Source: DASUPK01 sp963782345 (GTDB lineage Bacteria; Actinomycetota; Thermoleophilia; Solirubrobacterales; 70-9). From it: a stretch of DNA of 64,000 nucleotides. Location of the stretch: assembly GCA_963782345.1 (NCBI GenBank), contig CAWAJF010000001.1, positions 140,413-204,412 of the forward strand, written 5' to 3'. Position 1 is the first letter of the stretch, and every line of letters starts with the position of its first letter. A model generated the notes under the pieces. It did not search any database. It was not told the origin of the DNA and saw only the letters and a list, made by a program, of their open reading frames with translations. Below, piece after piece: positions 58,233 through 64,000 of the stretch. A program made the translations under genes and the position numbers.

Positions 58233-60413
58233 CTAGTGCGCCGGCGGGTGGTGGTGCCTGTGGTGCTTGTGCCGCTTGCACTTCTTGCCGCCGGCGTGGC
58301 CAGACGCGCCGCCCGGGTGGCCCGTCCCGAGCGTGCCCTTCACGGTGAGGGCCGGATAGACGTTCACGTAGTAGCGCTTGCTGACCGCTCCCGAGGAGTC
58401 GCAGACGAGCATCCCGCGGGTGTCCACGTTCGGCCCGGCGGGCTGGTCGGCACCATCGAAGTCCATGAAGTCGCCGTTCGCAGCGACCGGCCGGCCGCCG
58501 AAGGAGCGGACGTCGCGGAGCGCGACGAGCGTGCCGCTGTCGGGCTGGCGCGGAGCTGCATTCAGCGTCGTCTGCCCGGGCGCGGCGAGCCAGACCGCGG
58601 CCGCGTCGGTGGGGAAGTGGCCGGGGGCGCCCGCGTCGTCAGGCGTCGTGTACGCGTCGGTGAGCGACCCGTCAGCCTTCACGAAACGGCCCAAGCGGAT
58701 GTCCGCGGTCGGGTCGGGCGACGCGTCGAGCAGCGCGGTCAGCTGCTCGGCGACGGCGTTCGAGGCCGCGGGCCCGACCGACTCGTCCTCCAGGCCGTGG
58801 TGGTGGTTGTGCGGATCGGTGGCACACGTGTCCATCGGCAGGTACGCGGCCGGGTCCCAGAACGACCAGGCGGGCTTCTCGTAGCCGATCATGTCGTCGC
58901 CGAGGCCGACCTGGAACCGGAAGGGCGCGCCGGCGTGCCAGGTGGGGACGGGCGGATTGGGGAGGTTGTCGCAGCTGGCGTCCTCGATCCCATAAGGGTT
59001 GCCCAGCACCAGACCGGGGAAAGCCTCGCCGGGATTGACCAGGAACTGCAGGTCGGGTCCCACGTCGAGTACCGCGACTGAGGTCTTCAGCTCGTCGCCG
59101 ACTGTCCCGGTGTCGACGCAGTTGGTGTACAGGTGCCGCTCGCCGAAGGTCCCGATCGAGGCGAGGAACGCGAAGAGCTGGTTCTGGAGCGGCACGCAGA
59201 ACTCGGTGCGCCGACCGTCGACCGGGCCGGGCCGGGCGGGCCTCGAGCCCTGGGCCAGCTCAGCGGCGACATCGTCGGCCAGCGTGTCACCGGTCAGCTG
59301 CACCTGGGCGAAGCAGCCGTTGGCGCCGCTGTTGCAGGGAGGGTCGGGGATCGCCGGATCGGTGATCGGGTCCTCCATCGAGCCGTTGTCGCCGACCAGG
59401 AACATCGCCATTCCCCCGTGGCCCGGTCCGTAGCGATCGACCATGTCCTGCTCCAGCCGGTTGTGGAAGTAACCCGGCCAGTCACCGCTCACCGAATGGG
59501 ACTCCTCGAAGGTGTCGGAGTGCCCGATGTCCTGGTTGTGGTCGGCCAGGTTCATCATCGTGAAGATCGGGTCGCCGCTCGCGTCGAGCGCCTGCAGTAC
59601 CCGGATCTTGTTATCGATGGCCGTGGGCTCCCCGGCATCGTTGGTGGTCGGGAACCGGTTGGGGATCTCCTGCCGGATCCCGGGCGGCACCGGGAAGTCG
59701 GTCTCCCGCAGACTGGCTGCCTGCCGCTGATCACAGGCAGCGACCGCGACCTTCGCCATCTGGGAGTCGAGCCAATCCATGTAGTACTCGTCAATCCCCG
59801 AGTGAAGCGGGAACCCTCCGGCGTCCGGAGCGCCATAGAGGCCGAGCGTGTCGGGGGAGCTCTCGTTGTGGTTGGAGCTCACAACCATCTGGTCGATGTG
59901 GCCGCAGGTCGCGTCGTGCGGCGTCTCCCCGGCAAGATTCTCGGCCTGCGTCCGGGCATCCCGGACGTAGTTCTCGTAAATCCCCTGCGCGATCACAGAC
60001 TCCAGGACGACGGTCCTCCCTCCCGTCGAGAAGGCGACAGCGCGGGCATCGATCGGGTCATGCAGGAACTTGGCGAGGTGGTTGATCCCACCGGATAGGT
60101 AGATGCCGTCCCAGCGCCCGTTGCCGTTGTAGTCGCAGAACGGCTCGGGAGAGCCACCCGGGTAGTTGAAGTCGCCCGATCCGTCGGTGTCCGTGTAGGG
60201 CTCCTCGAAGCGCCAGAGGCGAGGCCCGTCGAACGTCGCGCGCGGGCAGCTCGCCTCCGGGAAGTCCTGCAGGTCCTGGGCCGCGTCGTAGGCTGGCGGC
60301 GTCGTGTCAATCCGGGCGGCGCCGATCTGCCAGCCCGGGACTGCGGCGGAGGCGGAGGCGGAGGCGAACATGGACACCGCCACAGTGATCACGATCCCCA
60401 GACCGGCCTTCAT
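58233..60413 (-). CDS. secreted neutral-ceramidase-like protein with His-rich tail
   Basis: 726 residues. Signal peptide (1-24). 'GAARIDTTPPAYDAAQDLQDF' and 'CGHIDQMVVSSNHNESSPDTLGLYG' resemble the N-terminal domain of neutral/alkaline ceramidases, where a metal His and catalytic region lie; here the usual SSNHTHSGPD is changed to SSNHNESSPD. About five acidic metal-like loops ('DTDGSGDFNYPGG', 'DYNGNGRWDGI') could bind calcium. The end is 'KKCKRHKHHRHHHPPAH', a metal-binding tail. ATG 60413 gives the clean signal peptide. It lies exactly between two tRNA-derived direct repeats. Confidence 0.65.
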   Translation of the reverse strand: MKAGLGIVITVAVSMFASASASAAVPGWQIGAARIDTTPPAYDAAQDLQDFPEASCPRATFDGPRLWRFEEPYTDTDGSGDFNYPGGSPEPFCDYNGNGRWDGIYLSGGINHLAKFLHDPIDARAVAFSTGGRTVVLESVIAQGIYENYVRDARTQAENLAGETPHDATCGHIDQMVVSSNHNESSPDTLGLYGAPDAGGFPLHSGIDEYYMDWLDSQMAKVAVAACDQRQAASLRETDFPVPPGIRQEIPNRFPTTNDAGEPTAIDNKIRVLQALDASGDPIFTMMNLADHNQDIGHSDTFEESHSVSGDWPGYFHNRLEQDMVDRYGPGHGGMAMFLVGDNGSMEDPITDPAIPDPPCNSGANGCFAQVQLTGDTLADDVAAELAQGSRPARPGPVDGRRTEFCVPLQNQLFAFLASIGTFGERHLYTNCVDTGTVGDELKTSVAVLDVGPDLQFLVNPGEAFPGLVLGNPYGIEDASCDNLPNPPVPTWHAGAPFRFQVGLGDDMIGYEKPAWSFWDPAAYLPMDTCATDPHNHHHGLEDESVGPAASNAVAEQLTALLDASPDPTADIRLGRFVKADGSLTDAYTTPDDAGAPGHFPTDAAAVWLAAPGQTTLNAAPRQPDSGTLVALRDVRSFGGRPVAANGDFMDFDGADQPAGPNVDTRGMLVCDSSGAVSKRYYVNVYPALTVKGTLGTGHPGGASGHAGGKKCKRHKHHRHHHPPAH

Positions 60414-60492
60414 GCCGTGGTGGAATCTACTCCCCGACGGTCCATTGGTCAAAAAAGGGGGACTACGAAGGACGGCCGATCCGGCCTGGAAC

Positions 60493-60524
60493 CCACGAAC
60501 GCCCCGACCAGGATTCGAACCTGG
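60493..60524 (-). repeat. 32-bp direct repeat, copy 2: tRNA 3' end
   Basis: Identical to 58189-58220; here joined to more tRNA sequence (see the degraded tRNA-Arg). The two copies are 2.3 kb apart and frame one gene. Confidence 0.8.
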
Positions 60525-60553
60525 GGCCTACTCCTTAGGAGGCGGCTCGGGGC
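60500..60553 (-). pseudogene. degraded tRNA-Arg(CCT), D-arm missing
   Basis: Minus strand: acceptor GCCCCGA (60553-60547) pairs perfectly with TCGGGGC (60507-60501), and the T-arm is intact. Only 22 bases lie between the acceptor and T-arm, so the D-arm and 5' anticodon stem are gone. CTCCTAAGGAGT keeps an Arg(CCT)-type anticodon loop and 3' stem. It is unlikely to work as a tRNA. The whole 324-base stretch 60414-60737 holds only this and the tandem repeat. Confidence 0.6.
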
Positions 60554-60624
60554 GAAAACGGCCGGGTACAGCGCGGGCACGAAAGTCCTGCAATTCGGCA
60601 GGTTCCGGCCGATTTGCTTACCCG

Positions 60625-60714
60625 CGAGAACCCGCTCAAGCCCGACCTGATGTACCCCTCTCGTACCCTCGAGAACCCGCCGAAACCCAACCTGATGTAC
60701 CCATTTTGTACCCA
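60625..60714. repeat. tandem repeat of two 45-bp units with paired GTACCC boxes
   Basis: Units 60625-60669 and 60670-60714, 37 of 45 positions equal by my count. Each has CCTGATGTACCC then GTACCC five bases on. Paired short boxes beside a tRNA 3' end resemble arm-type sites of tyrosine integrases (inference). Confidence 0.7.
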
Positions 60715-60737
60715 CATTCTCCGGGCCAACGATGGCG

Positions 60738-60959
60738 TCAGCCCAGATCCCAAGCCGGCCACACGACCGAATCGACGATCTCCTGGGCTCGCTCCCGATG
60801 CGGTTCGGGGACCGGCATCTCGCTATCGGCAGTCACGACTCCGTACTCGCCGTCGCGCTGCTCAATGCCCTCGCACCAAACGACGACGCTCTCGACCGCA
60901 CCGGTGTCCGTGTCGACGAGAGCTGACACCGGCACGTCGTACTCAACATGCACTCTCAC
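60738..60959 (-). CDS. small protein of unknown function next to Mrr
   Basis: 73 residues. Starts 'MRVHVEYDVPVSALVD' and ends 'VDSVVWPAWDLG'; acidic, no membrane segment. GTG 60959 has AAGGAGGTGG just upstream, one of the best Shine-Dalgarno sequences in the window; a longer frame start at 60995 lacks one. Divergent from the restriction gene, so it may be a regulator or passenger of the island; no family recognised. Confidence 0.6.
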   Translation of the reverse strand: MRVHVEYDVPVSALVDTDTGAVESVVVWCEGIEQRDGEYGVVTADSEMPVPEPHRERAQEIVDSVVWPAWDLG

Positions 60960-60994
60960 GCTCCACCTCCTTGGCGGGATAGTGTCATTGGCCA

Positions 60995-61930
60995 ATGGCT
61001 GTGCCCGATTTCCAGACGCTTATGCGCCCGCTCCTTGGACTCACTGAGGATGGCGCAGCCCACAGCATTTCCGATCTCCGCTCCGCCATAGCCGAACAGT
61101 TCGCCCTCTCGGAGGAGGACATGTCCGAGCGCATCCCGAGTGGACGGGTGACGACACTCCAGAACCGCGTTGGGTGGGCCGCCACGTACCTCTATCGCTG
61201 CGGTCTTCTAGAGCGACCGCAGCGCGCTCACTACCGGATTACGGACCGCGGTCAGCGGGTCCTGCGGGACAACCCTGAGCGAGTCGACCTCGACGTGCTG
61301 AAGCAGTTCGAGGAATTCGCGGAGTTCCGCCAGCGCTCATCCGGGGATGAGGCACCCCCCCAAGTGGCGTCGGCGAGTGAGTCGGAGACCGCCGAGGAGC
61401 GAATGGATCGGGCAGATCGGGAGCTTCGCTCGGCGCTCGCAGCTGAGGTCCTCGACCGGGTCCGAGACCAGTCCTGGCAATTCTTTGAGGACCTCGTTCT
61501 GGATGTCTTGCGGAAGACTGGCTATGGAGGCCCACGCGGGGCGGTCGAACGCCTGGGTGCCAGTGGTGATCAGGGTGTCGATGGGGTCATCCGTGAGGAC
61601 GCCCTCGGCCTCGACCTGATCTACGTCCAGGCGAAGTTCTGGGCCAACACCGTGGGACGACCTGAGATTCAGCGCTTCTATGGGGCACTCCACGGGCAGC
61701 GCGCAACCAAGGGAATCTTCATCACGACATCGACGTTCAGCCCGGAGGCCACGGAGTACGCAGACAGCGTGACGCCGCGGGTCATTCTGATCGATGGGCG
61801 GCAGCTCGCCGAGCTCATGATCGAACACGGGGTGGGCGTTTCGGTCCAGCACGCGTATGAGGTCAAGCGCGTTGATCTCGACTACTTCTTGCCCGACGAC
61901 GCGCAACCCGAGCCGTCGGGCAATTCCTGA
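60995..61930 (+). CDS. mrr: Mrr-type restriction endonuclease
   Basis: 311 residues. N-terminal Mrr winged-helix domain (about 5-95: 'DLRSAIAEQFALSEEDMSER', 'NRVGWAATYLYRCGLLERP', 'RITDRGQRVL'). The C-terminal PD-(D/E)xK-type domain (about 155-290) has Asp in 'GASGDQGVDGVI' and QxK in 'LIYVQAKFW', then 'FYGALHGQRATKGIFITTSTFS'. Mrr proteins cut modified foreign DNA and are type IV systems. TAGTGT lies nine bases before the ATG. It converges with a methyltransferase gene. Confidence 0.92.
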   Translation: MAVPDFQTLMRPLLGLTEDGAAHSISDLRSAIAEQFALSEEDMSERIPSGRVTTLQNRVGWAATYLYRCGLLERPQRAHYRITDRGQRVLRDNPERVDLDVLKQFEEFAEFRQRSSGDEAPPQVASASESETAEERMDRADRELRSALAAEVLDRVRDQSWQFFEDLVLDVLRKTGYGGPRGAVERLGASGDQGVDGVIREDALGLDLIYVQAKFWANTVGRPEIQRFYGALHGQRATKGIFITTSTFSPEATEYADSVTPRVILIDGRQLAELMIEHGVGVSVQHAYEVKRVDLDYFLPDDAQPEPSGNS

Positions 61931-61980
61931 ACCTGTCTGATTCGCGCTGGGCACGATGCTGCGGCTGGCGAGCCTCCGGG

Positions 61981-64000
61981 CTACCCCATTGAGGCGGGGC
62001 CGGTGTAAGGAAGTTCACCGGCGACGATCTTTTCGTTCAACTCAAGAAGGGCGGGATTACTCCGTGATGCGTCGTTTGCTGCCGCCGCTGACCATCCATA
62101 TGCAGTGGCGACCGCAACATCAAGCTCTTCGTGCAGTGACGCGAGGTCGCGGAATCCCCCATCCCGTACGAGCCCATAGAGCGCCGTCAAGCCGATCTCG
62201 TTCTGAAGACAAAGCTCGTCCCTCCGTTCGATCATGCGGCGGGCTATGTCGGCGACCGCGGACCGTTCGGCTTCGCGCGGTTGGGGCCATGGAAGAGTTG
62301 CGAAGGCTGAGCTCGGCGTGTAGCGGAAGTCGGTGCGGAACGTAGACGAGCGCGCCCGGGCCCAGTGCTCATGAATTGCGGAGCTCAGGATGCCCATCGA
62401 GTAGTCATCATCGAAAGCGAAGACCGTTGCTTGTCCAGTTCCGATCGCCCAGCTGTCGACCCAGCAATAGCCGCCTCGCCCTGATGTCAGGGCGGGGCAA
62501 GCCACGTAACGGTCCAGGCCTTCGAGGGCGTCGCGCATTCCCCGGATTGGCTCAGCAAAGCGCCACCAAATCCTTCTGTACGAGTCACGGCTCACTTGAT
62601 CCCGATCCGGTTTGACTCGCTCCCGGACTCTCTCTAAGGCTTCCGGGTACGCCCGTGCTTCCTCAAGGCTCTTAAAGCCGAAGTCGATCACCCATCGGCC
62701 CGGGGAATGGTCGGGCCGCTGAGTCAGATCCTCACCCACGAGCAGGGGTCGAATGATCTCGCGCCACTCGGGCCCCTGCTCGAGCAATTCCCGAGCTTCA
62801 TCTTCCTCGAGGATGAAGCCGGAACCCCCAGCTCCCAATATGCAGCCAAAGAATGCCCGCCCGTCATTCGCTTCGAGCGGTTCCGCGCGATCGACCGCGA
62901 GGGACTCGGGGACGAGTGAAGGAGCGATGGGCTCGTCCAGAGGAACACCATCCAAAACCCGGTTGATTGCCTCAGGATCGTCTGGAGACTTGATCCAGTT
63001 AACGATGCTCACCTCGACGGTTGCCTCCCCTGGCCATGACCGGGTCGAAACCGCGTCGGTGATCACGCCCCCTTCTTCTGTGATGTAGCCAAGGCTCGCA
63101 GGGCGAGCGCGCCCCTGGCTGATCGAGTTGGTCCCGACGAGGCCGGCTCGTTGACCGGGCTCAAGCTGCTGATGAGCCTTGCGGAACCAGTACACGCAGT
63201 AATCCTTGATGCCGACTCCGAATTCCTCTTTGAGCCACTCCGCGTATTCATCTCCCAGCACGCGCCGGATGTAGCGATCACCGTGAAACGGTGGATTCCC
63301 GATGATCGCGCTGGCGTCGGGCCATGGAACCTGTAGAGCATCGGCCCGCTGTATTCCGGACAAATCCGCGAGCGGAAGGGTGCTCTCGTCGAGCTCCAGC
63401 TCTTCGACAGCAAGCCGATGACCCATCCAGAGGGTCACGCGTGCCAGATCGACGCCGAACTGCTCGATCTCGATCCCGCGCATGTTCTGAAGCGGGAAGA
63501 ATGCGCTCAGGCCCACTTGCTCAGGCCGGCCCTCGGCCCGAGCAAGTTCCTCAACTCGCCGCGCCAAACGCCCCTCGATACGGCGCAACTCTCGGTATGC
63601 GAGGTAAAGGAAGTTCCCCGATCCACAAGCCGGGTCGAGGACGACGTAGTTCAGGAGATCCCCTTGAGCGGCCTTCCCCCTCCTCATAGCTGGCAAGGGC
63701 GTCTATCCGCTCATTCCACGGCTCGACGATCGTTGGTGTCACGATCGTCTGAATCTCAGGCTCGTGCGTGTAGTGAGCGCCAAGATGCCATTGCCGCTCA
63801 TGCCCGAACACTCCCTGGAGGAGGGATCCGAAGATCGAAGGCTGAACGTCACGCCAGTTGAAGTTGCTGACCTCTCGAAGGACCTCGAGCTCGTCAGGAA
63901 CGAGATCGATTCGACTCGCAGTCCTGAACAATGAGCCGTTGACGTACGGCACCCCGGCGTACAGACCGTGCGCTGGACGGTCCGACGAGGGGTCGTTCAG
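61981..64000 (-). pseudogene. MmeI-like DNA methyltransferase (type IIL/BREX-like), frameshifted and cut by the window end
   Basis: The upstream part (64000 to about 63680) reads 'YVNGSLFRTASRID', 'FNWRDVQPSIFGSLLQGVFG' and 'LGAHYTHEPEIQTIV', the domain that precedes the methyltransferase in MmeI-like enzymes. The second part, in another frame, has SAM motif 'VVLDPACGSGNFLYLAYREL', catalytic 'IIGNPPFHGDRYIRR' (NPPF, N6-adenine type) and 'AGLVGTNSISQG', then the target-recognition region. The frames join if one base of the five-G run at 63676-63680 (C on the plus strand) is dropped. The gene starts outside the window. Less GC-rich than the core genes. Confidence 0.8.

Noticed and set aside
58221..58240. 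complete tRNA at copy 1 of the 32-bp repeat
   Set aside because: No matching 5' acceptor strand (GCCCCGA) or D-arm is present on the minus strand upstream of the T-arm; only the 3' end exists.
60449..60715. 88-codon minus-strand ORF with internal repeat
   Set aside because: The repeat in the protein is only the 45-bp DNA repeat read in frame, and the ORF runs through the tRNA remnant.
1..64000. CRISPR array
   Set aside because: No regularly spaced direct repeats were seen. The only tandem repeat (60625-60714) has two adjoining units without spacers.

Overview
The window is GC-rich, gene-dense chromosomal DNA from an actinobacterium. Thermoleophilia (Solirubrobacter-like) is my best guess, as an inference from the following. 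The menaquinol-oxidising bc complex is split: a short cytochrome b is followed by a subunit IV fused to a c-type cytochrome. Menaquinone, haem, Tat and trehalose genes are also present. Many genes have a TAnnnT box 6-9 bases before the start codon and no Shine-Dalgarno sequence, which suggests leaderless transcripts.

Layout. 1-5.6 kb: end of a phosphodiesterase-like gene, gtrA, a large membrane protein, ymdB and an ABC exporter. 5.6-13.6 kb: one long co-directional block with hemB, a two-domain AhbA/AhbB-like gene, hemL, an unknown gene, the Rieske/cytochrome b/subunit IV-cytochrome c complex, menG and a polyprenyl diphosphate synthase, closed by a hairpin. This block makes haem and quinone together with the complex that uses them. 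13.7-18.2 kb: a zinc-ribbon protein, dcd, tatA-tatC, a repeat-containing protein, tRNA-Lys(CTT) and small membrane proteins. 18.2-25 kb (minus strand): rpsF-ssb-rpsR-rplI-dnaB-dnaC-like-purA. dnaB carries a 422-residue intein with a LAGLIDADG endonuclease exactly inside its P-loop. 25-30 kb: a GT20 enzyme, a secreted protein, TreT and an inositol-monophosphatase-like phosphatase, probably compatible-solute metabolism. 30-33.5 kb: response regulator, histidine kinase and HtrA lipoprotein in one overlapping operon. 33.5-46.9 kb: peptidase-like membrane protein, thiL, PBP1, MscS, HAD, RDD and CPBP proteins, a NodIJ-type exporter, an L,D-transpeptidase, an epimerase and pyrE. 47-52 kb: four genes for envelope glycosylation.

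52.9-64 kb is the accessory end. It has a possible structured small RNA before a GGDEF gene, an OafA-type acyltransferase, and a secreted hydrolase divergent from a MarR gene with a clear operator. A ceramidase-like secreted gene lies between two identical 32-bp copies of a tRNA 3' end. After it come a degraded tRNA-Arg, a tandem 45-bp repeat, a small unknown gene, an Mrr-type restriction gene and an MmeI-like methyltransferase gene that is frameshifted and runs off the window. From about 60.5 kb the DNA looks less GC-rich than the rest, as in a mobile defence island.

The observations most worth following are the AhbA/B-like fusion in the haem block, the palindromic two-way leaderless promoter at 46.3 kb, the P-loop intein, the candidate RNA at 53.0 kb, and the tRNA-repeat island with its frameshifted methyltransferase.
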